This document shows positions 16,617 through 26,977 of a stretch of 64,000 nucleotides of DNA, piece by piece. Positions within the stretch are counted from its first letter, which is position 1. The number at the start of each line of letters is the position of its first letter. A program made the position numbers and the translations under genes. Below the pieces are notes generated by a model. That model made no database searches. It was given only the letters and a program-made list of their open reading frames with translations, and was not told the DNA's origin. The DNA comes from Bacillus sp. FJAT-49711 (GTDB lineage: Bacteria; Bacillota; Bacilli; Bacillales; Bacillaceae_C): assembly GCF_018343715.1 (NCBI RefSeq), contig NZ_JAGYPL010000002.1, positions 504,364 through 568,363 on the forward strand, in the 5' to 3' direction.

Positions 16617-17744
16617 TTGTCAGTAAAGGCAATGAGTCCGCATGAGTTGGCACAAAAAGTCTTTAAAAACGAAAAGCTGTTTATACTAGATGTTCGCAAC
16701 GAAAACGATTTTCAGGAATGGAAAGTAGAAGGGAAATATTTCAAATACTTGAATATTCCCTATTTCGATTTATTAGATGGGGTCGAAGAGATTATCGATC
16801 AGTTGCCTTTAAAACAAGATATCTTAGTAGTTTGTGCTAAAGAAGGATCGTCAATGATGGTGGCAGACATGTTATCCGAACAAGGATTGAATGTCTCATA
16901 TTTAGAGGGCGGAATGAAAGCATGGAGTGAACATTTGGAGCCTGTCAAAATTGGACAATTGAAAAGCGGAGGAGAACTATTCCAATTCGTTCGTATTGGA
17001 AAGGGCTGTCTATCATACATGATTTTATCTGATGGAGAGGCTGCCATTATTGATGCAACACGAATGACGGATATATTCCTTAACTTCGCGGATCAGCAGG
17101 AAGTAAAGATTAGGCATGTCTTAGATACACATCTTCATGCCGATCATATATCCGGAGGAAGGAAAATAGCCGAAGTGACTGGCGCCTCTTATTGGCTGCC
17201 ACCGAAAGATGCGGATGAAGTGATTTTTGACTACAGTCCATTAGAAAATGGGGAAAAGATCGTAATTGGTAATTCCACGATTGAAATCAATGCCCTTTAT
17301 TCTCCAGGACATACAATTGGATCTACCTCTTTTATTGTCGACGACACATTCTTAATGACAGGAGATATATTATTCATTGATTCAATTGGGCGTCCGGACC
17401 TGGCTGGAAAGGCAGAAGATTGGGTTGCAGATTTACGTGAAACGCTATATTTACGATATAAAAAGTTGTCAGACGAACTAATCGTCTTGCCGGCACACTT
17501 TATGATCATCGAGGAACTAAATTCAAACGGCAGCGTTTCATCCAAAATGAGTGATCTCTTTGCAAAAAACCATGGCCTAAACATTGCAGATGAGGATGAA
17601 TTCAGAAAGCTTGTAACCGAAAACCTCCCTCCGCAGCCGAACGCATATAAACAAATACGCCAAACAAACATGGGAAAAATAACACCAGATGAAGAAACAC
17701 AACAAGAAATGGAAATCGGACCAAATCGCTGTGCAGTCCGTTAA
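16617..17744 (+). CDS. cstB: Rhodanese-persulfide dioxygenase fusion (CstB-like)
   Basis: This is a 375-residue protein. Residues 1-110 form a rhodanese domain with an active-site-position cysteine at 73 ([10 protein letters not shown]). Residues ~120-345 form a metallo-beta-lactamase-fold persulfide dioxygenase with THLHADH (172-177), SPGHTIGS and MTGDILF as iron ligands and a PAHF near the end. The reaction is oxidation of a low-molecular-weight persulfide to sulfite or thiosulfate. S. aureus CstB has the opposite order (dioxygenase first, 444 residues), so this is a related but distinct architecture. The TTG start is supported by GGAAGGTGA inside the upstream gene. Confidence 0.85.
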   Translation: MSVKAMSPHELAQKVFKNEKLFILDVRNENDFQEWKVEGKYFKYLNIPYFDLLDGVEEIIDQLPLKQDILVVCAKEGSSMMVADMLSEQGLNVSYLEGGMKAWSEHLEPVKIGQLKSGGELFQFVRIGKGCLSYMILSDGEAAIIDATRMTDIFLNFADQQEVKIRHVLDTHLHADHISGGRKIAEVTGASYWLPPKDADEVIFDYSPLENGEKIVIGNSTIEINALYSPGHTIGSTSFIVDDTFLMTGDILFIDSIGRPDLAGKAEDWVADLRETLYLRYKKLSDELIVLPAHFMIIEELNSNGSVSSKMSDLFAKNHGLNIADEDEFRKLVTENLPPQPNAYKQIRQTNMGKITPDEETQQEMEIGPNRCAVR

Positions 17745-17763
17745 CCATTTGTGAATTGTTTGA

Positions 17764-17796
17764 GAATTGTTTGAGTGCCAGGCACTCAAACAATTC
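17764..17796. repeat. Perfect 16-bp inverted repeat between cstB and tauE
   Basis: GAATTGTTTGAGTGCC and its exact complement flank a single A. The left arm is also partly duplicated just upstream (GAATTGTTTGA at 17752). No T-run follows, so an mRNA-processing or attenuation hairpin is more likely than a terminator. Confidence 0.6.
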
Positions 17797-17843
17797 CTGG
17801 ACAATTCAGAATAGTTCAGGTGTATTTTTAGGAAGGGGCGCTT

Positions 17844-18614
17844 ATGGATTTTATTATTGTTGTTTTCTTAATAGGATTTTTTGGTTCGTTTTTATCAGGT
17901 ATGCTTGGAATAGGTGGGTCGATTATAAAATATCCGATGCTTTTGTTTATTCCACCTTTGTTTGGACTGGCAGCATTCAGTGCTCATGAAGTGGCAGGGA
18001 TAAGCGCTGTTCAAGTTTTTTTTGCAACAATAAGTGGTGTTTGGGTATACCGAAAAGGTGGATATTTGAATAAAAAGTTAATTGTTTACATGGGAATAAG
18101 TATTCTTATCGGAAGCTTTCTTGGTGGTTTCGGATCAAAGCTAATGTCTGAGAATGGGATTAACATTATTTATGGAATTCTAGCATTGCTTGCAGCTGTT
18201 ATGATGTTTATTCCTAAAAAAGGAATCGATGAAATTCCGCTCAACGAGGTGAGCTTTAATAAATGGCTAGCAGCGGGAATGGCTCTGATTGTTGGACTTG
18301 GTGCGGGGATTGTTGGGGCAGCCGGGGCATTTCTTCTTGTACCAATTATGCTAGTTGTTCTTAAAATTCCAACCCGCATGACGATTGCTTCTTCACTTGC
18401 AATTACCTTTATTTCATCAATCGGTTCAACTGCTGGAAAAATGGCAACTGGACAAGTTGATTACTTCTCAGCCTCAATTATGGTTATTGCTAGTTTAATA
18501 GCCGCCCCTATTGGTGCCCTTGTTGGTAAAAGGATGAATACGAAAATATTGCAAGTGATGCTGGCCGTATTGATTTTAGCAACGGCAGTAAAAATATGGG
18601 TTGATATTTTATAA
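17844..18614 (+). CDS. tauE: TauE/SafE-family sulfite exporter
   Basis: This is a 256-residue integral membrane protein with about eight hydrophobic segments. The TauE/SafE repeat signature appears in the first half ([20 protein letters not shown]) and again in the second ([20 protein letters not shown]). Members export sulfite or sulfonate-derived anions, and the S. aureus cst operon also carries a TauE. The role fits removal of sulfite made by the upstream persulfide dioxygenase. AGGAAGGGG precedes the ATG. An inverted repeat separates it from cstB, and a terminator follows. Confidence 0.88.
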   Translation: MDFIIVVFLIGFFGSFLSGMLGIGGSIIKYPMLLFIPPLFGLAAFSAHEVAGISAVQVFFATISGVWVYRKGGYLNKKLIVYMGISILIGSFLGGFGSKLMSENGINIIYGILALLAAVMMFIPKKGIDEIPLNEVSFNKWLAAGMALIVGLGAGIVGAAGAFLLVPIMLVVLKIPTRMTIASSLAITFISSIGSTAGKMATGQVDYFSASIMVIASLIAAPIGALVGKRMNTKILQVMLAVLILATAVKIWVDIL

Positions 18615-18622
18615 AGCTCGGT

Positions 18623-18661
18623 GCCAAACATTGGGAGTATCCTACATTGTTTGGTTTTTTT
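18623..18661 (+). terminator. Terminator of the sulfur cluster
   Basis: CCAAACA pairs with TGTTTGG across an 18-base loop and runs into seven T. Confidence 0.75.
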
Positions 18662-18721
18662 ACATAATGTTTTCCTTTTTATCATAGGTTAGGACATAGG
18701 TTTATTAGGAGGTTCGGGAAA

Positions 18722-19126
18722 ATGGATAGTTTTAATAATCTTTGTCATCAGTTTGCGGCTATCTTTCATGCGAAAAGTACAAGCAATCATGGAGTTTGTT
18801 CTGTCTCGCTGCATCGTAATTTTTCTGTATTCGTTCAAGGACGGACGAGCACTTCAGTTGTCCCAGTAGGTATATCATTTGAAGCGCTTGATCAACATGG
18901 GTATGCCCTAAACTTAGCAGAGATTGCTATTTTAGAAGAAGAGGTTCCTGCGTTTATGCATTCAATTGTTCAGCAAGGTCTAATGGTCAGTGCACTACAT
19001 AACCATTGGATCTTCATGAATCCCCATATATTATATATGCACATTCAATCAGTGGAACCACCTTTGCAATTTGCCAGAAAGATAGTAAATGCCTTTTCAT
19101 CTTTAAGTAGTCTACCGATATCATAA
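18722..19126 (+). CDS. DUF1259-like protein
   Basis: This is a 134-residue protein without signal peptide or transmembrane helix. The segment VSALHNHWIFMNPHILYMHIQ, with its clustered histidines, is the hallmark of the DUF1259 (LppY/LpqO-like) family, which often occurs as tandem domains in exported proteins. Here there is one domain only. AGGAGG precedes the ATG. Function is not established for the family. It stands between the sulfur-cluster terminator and the second sugar-isomerase operon. Confidence 0.7.
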   Translation: MDSFNNLCHQFAAIFHAKSTSNHGVCSVSLHRNFSVFVQGRTSTSVVPVGISFEALDQHGYALNLAEIAILEEEVPAFMHSIVQQGLMVSALHNHWIFMNPHILYMHIQSVEPPLQFARKIVNAFSSLSSLPIS

Positions 19127-19144
19127 ATCAAAAGAAATTAATTT

Positions 19145-19158
19145 TGAAAAGGTTTTCA
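19145..19158 (+). promoter_or_regulatory. Candidate cre (CcpA) site before the second isomerase operon
   Basis: TGAAAAGGTTTTCA differs from the TGWAANCGNTNWCA consensus at one position. It lies ~107 bases before the isomerase start, which suits catabolite control of a sugar operon. Confidence 0.4.
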
Positions 19159-19264
19159 TATATTTCTTTATATGGTATCTTAATAGATATAGCTTCGAGG
19201 TCATACATACTTTGTTTATTCGCTATTCAAAGCTCATACAACTAATTTTCAAGGAGTGAGAAAT

Positions 19265-20233
19265 TTGAAGTTAGGGGTTTTTTCAGTTTTATTTGCTCAA
19301 AAAAGCTTTGAAGAAACGTTGGATTATGTTGCAGAAAGCGGTTTGCAAGCTATCGAACTTGGAACTGGCGGATATCCAGGAAATGCTCACTGTGATGCAG
19401 CTAGTTTGCTAGAAGATGATCAAAAATTAAACAAGTTTAAAGAAGCTATTAAAAGTAGAGGATTGGAAATCAGTGCTCTTAGCTGTCACGGAAACCCGCT
19501 GCATCCAAATAAGAAAATTGCCAATCAGCATCATGAAGATTTTCAAAATTCCGTTAAGTTGGCAACGAAATTAGGTGTCGATACAGTTATCACTTTTTCA
19601 GGTTGCCCAGGCGAATCAGATCATTCGCTCAACCCTTCATGGGTCACTTGTCCATGGCCTGAAGACTTTGGAAAAGTTCTTGACTGGCAGTGGGAAGAAA
19701 AAGTGATACCTTACTGGAAAGAACAAGATCAGTTTTTAAAAGAACATGGAGTGCGAGTTGCAATAGAACCTCATCCAGGATTTGTTGTTTACAATACAGA
19801 AACGATGCTGCGGCTGCGTGAGGAGTGTGGAGATAGCATCGGTGTGAACTTCGATCCTAGCCATTTATTCTGGCAGAACATGGACCCGATTGTTGGGATC
19901 AAGGATTTAGCTAAAGCCGGGGCGTTATACCACTTCCATGCAAAAGATACAGGAATAGATGCTCAAAATACTGCTGCTAACGGTGTACTTGATACAAAAA
20001 GTTATCGCGATGAATTAAATCGTTCTTGGATTTTTCGGACGGTTGGTTATGGCCATGGGGAAGAAACATGGAGAAAAATCATCAGCACCCTTCAACTTGT
20101 TGGATATGATGGCGTTATTAGTATAGAACATGAGGATAGCTTAATGTCAGTAGAGGAAGGCTTTCAAAAAGCAGCTTCTTTTCTACAAAATCTGCTTATT
20201 AAAGAAAGGATCGGTGAGATTTGGTGGGCGTAA
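19265..20233 (+). CDS. Sugar phosphate isomerase/epimerase, TIM barrel (copy B)
   Basis: This is a 322-residue paralogue of the gene at 10278, with the same metal-site landmarks: [32 protein letters not shown] and SIEHEDS. The TTG at 19265 is preferred because AAGGAG lies eight bases upstream; the GTG at 19256 overlaps that site. Its 3' end overlaps the next gene (oxidoreductase) by 13 bases, so the two are coupled. The E-L-H-G-G of copy A reads E-P-H-P-G here, a difference near the metal site that may alter specificity. Confidence 0.87.
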   Translation: MKLGVFSVLFAQKSFEETLDYVAESGLQAIELGTGGYPGNAHCDAASLLEDDQKLNKFKEAIKSRGLEISALSCHGNPLHPNKKIANQHHEDFQNSVKLATKLGVDTVITFSGCPGESDHSLNPSWVTCPWPEDFGKVLDWQWEEKVIPYWKEQDQFLKEHGVRVAIEPHPGFVVYNTETMLRLREECGDSIGVNFDPSHLFWQNMDPIVGIKDLAKAGALYHFHAKDTGIDAQNTAANGVLDTKSYRDELNRSWIFRTVGYGHGEETWRKIISTLQLVGYDGVISIEHEDSLMSVEEGFQKAASFLQNLLIKERIGEIWWA

Positions 20234-21408
20234 AAAAGAAAGTAAGAATTGGAATGGTTGGTTATAAGTTTATGGGAAAGGCTCATTCACATGCGTATCG
20301 TGACCTCCCATTCTACTTTGATTGTGATGTAGAGCCTGTTCTTCAGGCTGTAGCAGGACGTGATGAAGAAGGGGTAAAAGAAGCTGCCGAAAAAATGGGA
20401 TTTGCAACATATGAAACGGACTGGAGAAGATTAATTGAACGAGAAGATATTGATTTAATTGATATAGTCACTCCAAACAATACACATGCTGAAATTGCAA
20501 TTGCTGCGGCTGAAGCTGGAAAGCATATTCTATGTGAAAAACCGCTTGCTCTCACGTTGGAAGATGCTCAGCGTATGTACAATGCTGTGAAAAAGAATAA
20601 TGTTATTCATATGATCTGCCATAATTATAGATTTGCGCCTGCCATACAATTTGCAAAAAAATTGATTCAAGAAGGTAGATTAGGTAAAATTTATCATATG
20701 CGTGCAACATATTTGCAAGATTGGATCATGGATCCGAAATTTCCAAGTGTGTGGCGCTTGAAAAAAGAAGTGACTGGGTCGGGAGCGTTAGGCGATATTG
20801 CAGCACACAGTATCGACATGGCACGATTCCTAGTCGGTGAGTTTGAAGAAGTGACAGGAATGATGGAAACCTTTATTAAGGAGCGCCCTGTTGCAGATTC
20901 AAGCGGTGGTTTAAGTGCGAAATCTGAAAGTACAGTAATGGAAGAAGTTGATGTTGACGATGCTTCTGCATTCTTAGTTCGTTTTGAAAATGGAGCAATG
21001 GGTGTTTTTGAAGCAACTAGATTTGCAGGCGGAAACCGTAATGGAAATCGTTTCGAAATTAACGGATCCAAAGGTTCTATCCGTTGGGATATGGAGCAGA
21101 TGAACAATTTGGAAGTGTATTTTGCTGACGATGAAGATGGACTTCAAGGCTTCAGAAATATCACCTGTACAGAAGAACACCATCCTTTTGCAGGTGCTTA
21201 CTGGCCGGCGGGGCATATTATCGGATATGAACATACCTTTATTAATTTAATGACAGAATTGATAAAGGGGATTTCTGAAGGAAATAGCCCATCTCCTAAT
21301 TTTGAAGACGGCATCAGAAATCAAGAAATTTTGACCGCGATTGAAAAGTCAGTTGAAACACGCGGCTGGGTGAATGTGAAACAAATGCGATTAGTAGAAA
21401 ACGTATAA
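20221..21408 (+). CDS. Gfo/Idh/MocA-family oxidoreductase (copy 2)
   Basis: This is a ~395-residue sugar dehydrogenase with the Rossmann motif [16 protein letters not shown], which is typical of the inositol/3-keto-sugar branch, the CEKPLA catalytic motif, and a long C-terminal substrate domain ending in a WVNVKQM segment. It starts at TTG 20221 or GTG 20224; AAAGGA lies about ten bases upstream of the first. It is translationally coupled to the preceding isomerase. Probably it oxidises or reduces C3 of a sugar handled by the isomerase; this is inferred from the pairing. Confidence 0.85.
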   Translation: MVGVKKKVRIGMVGYKFMGKAHSHAYRDLPFYFDCDVEPVLQAVAGRDEEGVKEAAEKMGFATYETDWRRLIEREDIDLIDIVTPNNTHAEIAIAAAEAGKHILCEKPLALTLEDAQRMYNAVKKNNVIHMICHNYRFAPAIQFAKKLIQEGRLGKIYHMRATYLQDWIMDPKFPSVWRLKKEVTGSGALGDIAAHSIDMARFLVGEFEEVTGMMETFIKERPVADSSGGLSAKSESTVMEEVDVDDASAFLVRFENGAMGVFEATRFAGGNRNGNRFEINGSKGSIRWDMEQMNNLEVYFADDEDGLQGFRNITCTEEHHPFAGAYWPAGHIIGYEHTFINLMTELIKGISEGNSPSPNFEDGIRNQEILTAIEKSVETRGWVNVKQMRLVENV

Positions 21409-21469
21409 TGAACAGGTGCCCTGGGAATTCCGGGGCATAACATAAGACATCATTGTGGGGGATAACAAA

Positions 21470-22573
21470 ATGGAAAAAGTAAAGATAGGAATTATCGGTT
21501 GTGGCATGATTAGCGAAATTTACATAAAAAATACGAAAGAAACTTTTCAAAATCTTGATGTCGTTGCAGTTGCGGATATTAATCTCGATAGCGCGAAAGC
21601 ACGTGCAGAGCAATTTGGGATTTCGAAGGCATATTCGCCTGAAGAGTTGTTAGCAGATGATGAAATTGAGATGGTCATTAATTTAACAATCCCTACAGCT
21701 CATGCGCCAATTTGTTTACAAGCACTTGAAGCAGGCAAACACGTTTTTGTTGAAAAACCACTTGCTGTTACACGTGAAGATGGTAAGGAAATATTAGAAC
21801 TAGCTAAAAGCAAAGGGCTTTATGTTGGATCGGCGCCTGACACATTTTTAGGCGGAGGACTTCAAACATGCCGAAAACTTATTGACGACGGCTGGATAGG
21901 GGAACCGATTGCAGCAAGTGCATTTATGATGGGAAGCGGTCCTGAAAGCTTCCATCCAAACCCTGACTTCTTCTATGTTGAGGGTGGCGGCCCAATGTTT
22001 GATATGGGACCTTACTATTTGACTGCTCTTATTAATTTAATTGGACCGATCAAACGCGTTACGGGTTCTGCTAGAGCCACTTATCCCGAAAGAACGATTA
22101 AAGCTGGTCCGAGAGCAGGGGAGAAGGTACCTGTCGAAATCCCGACTCATATTTCGGGAGTATTCGAATTTGAAAATGGAGCAATTGGTTCCATTACAAC
22201 AAGCTTCGATGTATGGGGATCCCAACTTCCAAGGATTGAAATTTACGGAACAACAGGAACTTTGATTGTTCCTGACCCAAATACATTTGGTGGGCCAATT
22301 TTTGTAAAAAGACAGGGTGAGGAGCTATGGACTGAAATTCCGCTTTCTCATAGCTTTAAGGAAAACAGCAGGGGAATCGGGGCGGCTGATATGGCAAATG
22401 CCATTCGAACAGGTCGTGCAAACCGTGCAAGCGGAGATTTAGCTTTCCATGTTTTAGACGTCATGCATGCGTTTATCGACGCAGCAGAAAAAGGGCAGCA
22501 TATCGAAATTTCCAGCGGCTGTAATAGACCAGAAGCTCTTCCTATGAATCAACCGACAGACTTTTTAGCATAA
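21470..22573 (+). CDS. Gfo/Idh/MocA-family oxidoreductase (copy 3)
   Basis: This is a 367-residue protein with GIIGCGMISEIYIKN at the N-terminus and VEKPLAVTREDG, followed by a substrate domain with GGGPMFDMGPYYLTALI and GAARATYP-like segments. ATG 21470 follows GGGGGAT by about eight bases; the upstream GTG (21455) is within that site. It is the third and last gene of the isomerase-dehydrogenase-dehydrogenase operon and is closed by a terminator. Two different dehydrogenases with one isomerase suggest an oxidation-isomerisation-reduction route for one sugar. Confidence 0.87.
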   Translation: MEKVKIGIIGCGMISEIYIKNTKETFQNLDVVAVADINLDSAKARAEQFGISKAYSPEELLADDEIEMVINLTIPTAHAPICLQALEAGKHVFVEKPLAVTREDGKEILELAKSKGLYVGSAPDTFLGGGLQTCRKLIDDGWIGEPIAASAFMMGSGPESFHPNPDFFYVEGGGPMFDMGPYYLTALINLIGPIKRVTGSARATYPERTIKAGPRAGEKVPVEIPTHISGVFEFENGAIGSITTSFDVWGSQLPRIEIYGTTGTLIVPDPNTFGGPIFVKRQGEELWTEIPLSHSFKENSRGIGAADMANAIRTGRANRASGDLAFHVLDVMHAFIDAAEKGQHIEISSGCNRPEALPMNQPTDFLA

Positions 22574-22591
22574 AATGTTATAAAAACAACG

Positions 22592-22630
22592 AGACTTTCA
22601 AAATGAACTTTATTTTGGGAGTCTTTTTTT
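22592..22630 (+). terminator. Terminator after the second sugar operon
   Basis: AGACTTTCAAAAT pairs with ATTTTGGGAGTCT and is followed by a run of T. The following 22631-22820 stretch holds nothing recognisable. Confidence 0.75.
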
Positions 22631-22825
22631 ATACGAGGGAAGACTGCTTTTTCCCAAATAAAATTTAATAATACTTGGATAGGTGCCTTTAGCTATACTT
22701 TTTCGCTGCAGAAGGTGACGAATCTCCGTATTGGTGCCCTTGGTCAAGTCTATTTAATCTATGGAGGTCACCAAGACACAAACTATTATGTTTATTATCA
22801 CACGGGACATCCAAAAAAATCAAAA

Positions 22826-22850
22826 AGAGACAGCACTATATGCCGTCTCT
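22826..22850 (-). terminator. Catalase terminator
   Basis: On the minus strand AGAGACGGC pairs with GCTGTCTCT and is followed by TTTTTGATTTTTTT. Confidence 0.8.
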
Positions 22851-22862
22851 CCATTGAAAATA

Positions 22863-24353
22863 TTAAACTTCAGTTACAGCAATGCCAGCTTCACTCATTG
22901 GAATACCAAGTGCATTTGCTACTCCTTCACCATAAGCAGGGTCTGCTTTGTAGCAATGAACGATATGTCTGATTTTAATTTCTTTTGGAGCGTCACCCAT
23001 AGCGCGAGCAGTATTTCCAAATAGTATTTCCTTCTGTTCATCATCCATTTTATTAAAGAGAAGACCAGGTTGAGTGAAGTATTGATCGTCATCATCACGG
23101 AAATTCCAGTTGGCTGCGTCGCCGCTTATTTTTAGCGGTGGTTCTGTGAAGTCAGGTTGTGATTCCCACTCACCATAGCTATTAGGCTCATAATGCATAG
23201 TGCTTCCTAGATTGCCATCCACTCTCATTTGTCCATCACGATGGAAACTATGGAATGGACACTTTGGAGCATTGACTGGGATTTGATGGTGGTTTACACC
23301 TAAGCGATATCTTTGCGCATCCCCATATGAGAACAGCCTTCCTTGCAGCATTTTATCTGGTGAGAAGCCAATTCCCGGAACAATATTAGATGGTGCAAAT
23401 GCAGCTTGTTCTACTTCAGCAAAATAGTTTGCAGGATTTCTATTTAACACAAACTCTCCAACTTCGATAAGAGGGAAGTCCTTTTTATACCATACTTTCG
23501 TGAGGTCAAATGGATTATAAGGCATGTTTTCAGCTTCTTCTTCCGTCATTACCTGAATATACATTTTCCATTTAGGGAATTCGCCATTTTCAATACTATC
23601 ATATAAATCTTTTTGATGAGATTCGCGGTCTTTTCCAATAAGAGCTTCTGCTTCAGCATCAGTTAAATTCTCAATTCCTTGTTGAGAACGGAAATGGAAT
23701 TTTACCCAATATCGTTCGTTCTCTGTACTAATCATGCTGTACGTATGGCTTCCGAATCCATGCATGTGACGATATGATTTTGGAATTCCTCGATCGCTCA
23801 TGACGATCGTCACTTGATGCAGAGCCTCAGGCAACGAAGTCCAGAAATCCCAATTGTTTTTAGCACTTCGCATATTCGTTCTTGGATCACGCTTAACAGC
23901 ATGGTTTAGATCTGGGAAGTTCAAAGGGTCTCTGAAGAAAAACACAGGAGTATTATTACCAACTAGGTCCCAGTTGCCTTGCTCAGTGTAAAATTTCAAA
24001 GCAAATCCGCGTATATCACGTTCAGCGTCAGCTGCACCACGCTCACCTGCAACTGTAGAAAAACGGGCGAACATTTCTGTTTGCTTACCAACTTCTGAGA
24101 AAATTTTTGCTTTTGTATATTGTGTAATGTCATTTGTGACTGTAAATGTACCGTATGCTCCTGATCCTTTAGCGTGCATACGTCTTTCAGGGATAACCTC
24201 TCTGTCAAAATGAGCAAGTTTTTCGATCAACCAGACATCTTGCAGTAATACAGGACCTCTTGGACCAGCCGTCATTGAATTTTGATTGTCTATAACTGGA
24301 GCACCTGCAGCAGTCGTTAACTTTTTCATTTGCTTCTTCTCATTCTCATTCAC
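22863..24353 (-). CDS. katA: Heme catalase (monofunctional, KatA type)
   Basis: This is a 496-residue catalase that dismutates hydrogen peroxide to water and oxygen. The distal histidine is residue 60 in [13 protein letters not shown], the distal asparagine is in [10 protein letters not shown] (133/134), and the proximal heme tyrosine is in [34 protein letters not shown] is the usual signature around residue 100. Length and motifs fit small-subunit clade-3 catalases such as Bacillus KatA. The ATG is the first start after an in-frame stop and follows GGAGGTG by about 12 bases. A near-perfect Per box lies upstream, implying peroxide induction through PerR. Confidence 0.95.
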   Translation of the reverse strand: MNENEKKQMKKLTTAAGAPVIDNQNSMTAGPRGPVLLQDVWLIEKLAHFDREVIPERRMHAKGSGAYGTFTVTNDITQYTKAKIFSEVGKQTEMFARFSTVAGERGAADAERDIRGFALKFYTEQGNWDLVGNNTPVFFFRDPLNFPDLNHAVKRDPRTNMRSAKNNWDFWTSLPEALHQVTIVMSDRGIPKSYRHMHGFGSHTYSMISTENERYWVKFHFRSQQGIENLTDAEAEALIGKDRESHQKDLYDSIENGEFPKWKMYIQVMTEEEAENMPYNPFDLTKVWYKKDFPLIEVGEFVLNRNPANYFAEVEQAAFAPSNIVPGIGFSPDKMLQGRLFSYGDAQRYRLGVNHHQIPVNAPKCPFHSFHRDGQMRVDGNLGSTMHYEPNSYGEWESQPDFTEPPLKISGDAANWNFRDDDDQYFTQPGLLFNKMDDEQKEILFGNTARAMGDAPKEIKIRHIVHCYKADPAYGEGVANALGIPMSEAGIAVTEV

Positions 24354-24389
24354 GAAACGTGCACCTCCGATATAATGGTATGTAACTTA

Positions 24390-24404
24390 CAATAATTATT
24401 ATAA
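24390..24404 (-). promoter_or_regulatory. PerR box at the catalase promoter
   Basis: CAATAATTATTATAA matches the Per-box consensus TTATAATNATTATAA at all but the first two positions, 37 bases upstream of the catalase start. Confidence 0.75.
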
Positions 24405-24458
24405 CAAACTCATTTTAATTTTACTATATTTATTATGTAAGTTTTTATATAAAAAGAA

Positions 24459-24490
24459 AAAGGCTTTTCCCTAAAAAGAGAAAAACCTTT
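24459..24490 (-). terminator. Terminator of the KDPG aldolase gene
   Basis: AAAGGTTTTTCTC and GGGAAAAGCCTTT form a stem on the minus strand, followed by a T-rich tail. Confidence 0.7.
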
Positions 24491-24494
24491 ATCA

Positions 24495-25133
24495 TTAAGC
24501 TTTTGCTTCTTGATATTTAATTCTATATTGCTTCGCTTGTTGAACCAACTCTTCAAAATCCGCTTCTGTTTTTAATTTTTTTGGATTGACTAGATTACTG
24601 CCGATCCCAATTGCTGCTGCCCCGTTATTCACATAATCTTTCATATTATCAAGGTTAATTCCCCCTGTTACCATTATAGGAATTTGCGGCATCGGGCCGT
24701 GGATGCTTTTTATATAACCTGGTCCAAATACATTCGCAGGAAAAACCTTGATCATATCTGCGCCATTTTCATATGCTGTTAAGATTTCTGTCGGTGTCAA
24801 TGCCCCTGGGATACTTATAATGCCGTACCGTTTTACGGTTTTGATTGTATCAACATTCAAAGTAGGAGAGACAACAAATTTAGCTCCCGCCGCAATGACA
24901 GCTCGAGCTGTTTCAGGGTCAAGGACTGTACCAGCCCCAACAAGAATTTTATCCCCAACTTTTTCGACTGCTTTTTCAATTAATGCAGCTACCCTCGGTG
25001 TTTCAGCTGTAATTTCCAGTGCATGAATTCCACCTTCATAAAGCGCTTCGCATATTGGAACAATATTTTCCAAATTAGCTTCTCTTACGACAGCCACTAA
25101 ACCACTCTTCTGCAACTCAACTAAAACGTTCAT
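24495..25133 (-). CDS. eda: 2-keto-3-deoxy-6-phosphogluconate / 4-hydroxy-2-oxoglutarate aldolase
   Basis: This is a 212-residue class I aldolase. It splits KDPG into pyruvate and glyceraldehyde 3-phosphate, or handles the related hydroxyglutarate. The Schiff-base lysine is residue 129 in MIKVFPAN; the catalytic glutamate is in ALEIT near residue 40, and LVGAGTVLD and [10 protein letters not shown] are standard. The ATG at 25133 is supported by AAAGGAGA; an upstream start would add 16 residues. It is divergent from 6-phosphogluconate dehydrogenase and near a gluconokinase-like gene. No KDG kinase or Edd dehydratase is in the window, so the source of its substrate is open. Confidence 0.92.
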   Translation of the reverse strand: MNVLVELQKSGLVAVVREANLENIVPICEALYEGGIHALEITAETPRVAALIEKAVEKVGDKILVGAGTVLDPETARAVIAAGAKFVVSPTLNVDTIKTVKRYGIISIPGALTPTEILTAYENGADMIKVFPANVFGPGYIKSIHGPMPQIPIMVTGGINLDNMKDYVNNGAAAIGIGSNLVNPKKLKTEADFEELVQQAKQYRIKYQEAKA

Positions 25134-25266
25134 TATATTCTCCTTTATTCGTATTTCCAATAATTTTAAAATGTTTATCACTAATAAGCAACTCAGGTTG
25201 TTAACGCATAAAAGACATTGTATGATAAAATATATTTATGAATTAGTCTCTAAGGAGGAAATAAAA

Positions 25267-26685
25267 TTGTCGAAACAACAAATAGGCGTCATTGGTTTGG
25301 CAGTTATGGGGAAAAACCTCGCTTTAAATATTGAAAGCAGAGGATATTCCGTTGCCGTTTTTAACCGTTCTTCAGAAAAAACTGAAGATTTTATGCAAAA
25401 CGAAGCAAAGGGTAAGAATTTTGTCGGTGCCTTAACGATAGAAGAGTTTGTAAATTCATTGGAAAAGCCGCGTAAAATATTACTAATGGTAAAAGCGGGA
25501 GCGGCTACTGATGCTACAATTGAATCTTTAAAGCCATACTTGGAACAAGGTGATATTTTAATCGATGGTGGAAATACGTTTTTCCAAGATACGATTCGCC
25601 GTAATAAAGAACTTAGTGAAGCGGGACTTCATTTCATCGGTACAGGAGTTTCTGGTGGAGAAGAAGGGGCGCTTACAGGTCCTTCCATCATGCCAGGTGG
25701 ACAAAAAGAGGCGTATGATTTAGTTGAACCTATCTTCCAAGCAATTTCTGCTAAGGTAAATGGAGAAGCATGCAGTACATATATAGGTCCAAATGGAGCA
25801 GGTCATTATGTGAAAATGGTTCATAATGGGATTGAATATGGTGACATGCAATTGATTTGTGAAGCTTATTTTATAATGAAGAATATTTTAGGTCTGAATG
25901 CAGATGAATTACACGAAGTATTCTCTGAATGGAATAAAGGTGAACTTGATAGCTATCTCATTGAGATTACAGCTGATATTTTTGCGAAAACAGACGATGA
26001 AACAGGCAAGCCTTTAGTTGACGTTATAAAAGATACCGCCGGCCAAAAAGGTACGGGTAAATGGACAAGTCAAAATGCACTAGATTTAGGCGTTCCACTT
26101 CCGCTTATTACGGAATCCGTATTTGCTCGCTTTATTTCAGCGATGAAAGAAGAACGCGTAGAAGCAAGCAAAGTATTAAATGGGCCGGAAACATCCGCTT
26201 TTGAAGGGGATAAAAAGGAACTAATTGAAGCAGTTCGCAGGGCATTGTATATGAGTAAAATTTGTTCTTATGCTCAAGGGTTTGCACAGATGAAGGCTGC
26301 ATCAGAAGAATATGGCTGGGATTTGAAATACGGCGACATCGCCATGATTTTTAGAGGCGGCTGTATCATCCGTGCGCAATTCTTGCAAAAAATTAAAGAT
26401 GCATATGATCGTGATCCAAGCTTGGCGAACTTAATGCTTGATCCGTATTTTAAAGAGATAGTTGAAAGCTATCAGCAGGCTCTTAGAAAAGTGATTGCTA
26501 TCGCGGTTGAACGCGGGATTGCAGTTCCTTGTTTCTCAAGCGCTATTGCTTATTATGATAGTTACCGTACAGAAACATTGCCTGCTAATTTATTGCAAGC
26601 GCAGCGTGATTATTTTGGTGCCCATACGTATGAGCGCCTTGATAAAGAAGGCATCTTCCATACGGAATGGATGGATAAAAATTAA
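25267..26685 (+). CDS. gnd: 6-phosphogluconate dehydrogenase, decarboxylating
   Basis: This is a 472-residue enzyme that converts 6-phosphogluconate to ribulose 5-phosphate with CO2 release and NAD(P)H formation. Landmarks are the Rossmann motif [26 protein letters not shown], the substrate-binding [21 protein letters not shown], catalytic [17 protein letters not shown], and the C-terminal THTYERLD-like tail ([11 protein letters not shown]). The TTG at 25267 is chosen because AAGGAGG lies eight bases upstream; a longer reading overlaps the divergent promoter. With gluconokinase and the lactonase at 58367 it completes gluconate entry and the oxidative pentose phosphate route. Confidence 0.95.
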   Translation: MSKQQIGVIGLAVMGKNLALNIESRGYSVAVFNRSSEKTEDFMQNEAKGKNFVGALTIEEFVNSLEKPRKILLMVKAGAATDATIESLKPYLEQGDILIDGGNTFFQDTIRRNKELSEAGLHFIGTGVSGGEEGALTGPSIMPGGQKEAYDLVEPIFQAISAKVNGEACSTYIGPNGAGHYVKMVHNGIEYGDMQLICEAYFIMKNILGLNADELHEVFSEWNKGELDSYLIEITADIFAKTDDETGKPLVDVIKDTAGQKGTGKWTSQNALDLGVPLPLITESVFARFISAMKEERVEASKVLNGPETSAFEGDKKELIEAVRRALYMSKICSYAQGFAQMKAASEEYGWDLKYGDIAMIFRGGCIIRAQFLQKIKDAYDRDPSLANLMLDPYFKEIVESYQQALRKVIAIAVERGIAVPCFSSAIAYYDSYRTETLPANLLQAQRDYFGAHTYERLDKEGIFHTEWMDKN

Positions 26686-26691
26686 CATGAA

Positions 26692-26726
26692 GAAAACCCG
26701 GGGAATTTATTCTTCCGGGTTTTCTC
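26692..26726 (+). terminator. gnd terminator
   Basis: GAAAACCCGG and CCGGGTTTTC form a perfect 10-bp stem around a 13-base loop. Confidence 0.75.
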
Positions 26727-26781
26727 GTATTTTAAAAAAGTATCAATTTTTCTAAGGCATCCAGTTTTGACCAGACTTTTA

Positions 26782-26977
26782 TTGTCTAGCTTCAGCGCTT
26801 ATCGACTAGAAAACTTCTTGTCCTTTTCGCTTGCGTAGTCAACATAAGGTTTCCTTTATCGCAAGTCTTGGGCCCAATTAGGAACGTCGACTAACAGCGG
26901 CCGCGTCCTGTGGCGACGTCGAGGGGCCACATCTTGTGGGCCCTCGACGTCGATGAAGAAGGTGCTTACGCTTTTCT
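26782..26977. repeat. Dispersed intergenic element, copy R1
   Basis: It begins TTGTCTAGCTTCAGCGC and ends GGTGCTTACGCTTTTCT, the same ends found at 34101-34250 and, inverted, at 31149-31277. Inside, CGACGTCGAGGGGCCACA (26914) pairs with a copy ending at 26952, leaving one mismatch over 18 bp; this GC-rich stem stands out from the AT-rich surroundings. It lies between convergent genes and overlaps the last codons of the ROK gene. Confidence 0.7.

Noticed and set aside
22631-22820. Small plus-strand frames between the sugar operon and catalase
   Set aside because: No ribosome binding sites and no recognisable protein pattern; the region overlaps terminators at both ends.
26890-26955. Vector or cloning-site contamination suggested by GCGGCCGC and GTCGAC
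   Set aside because: The segment belongs to a dispersed element with matching copies at 31149 and 34101, so it is native repeat DNA.
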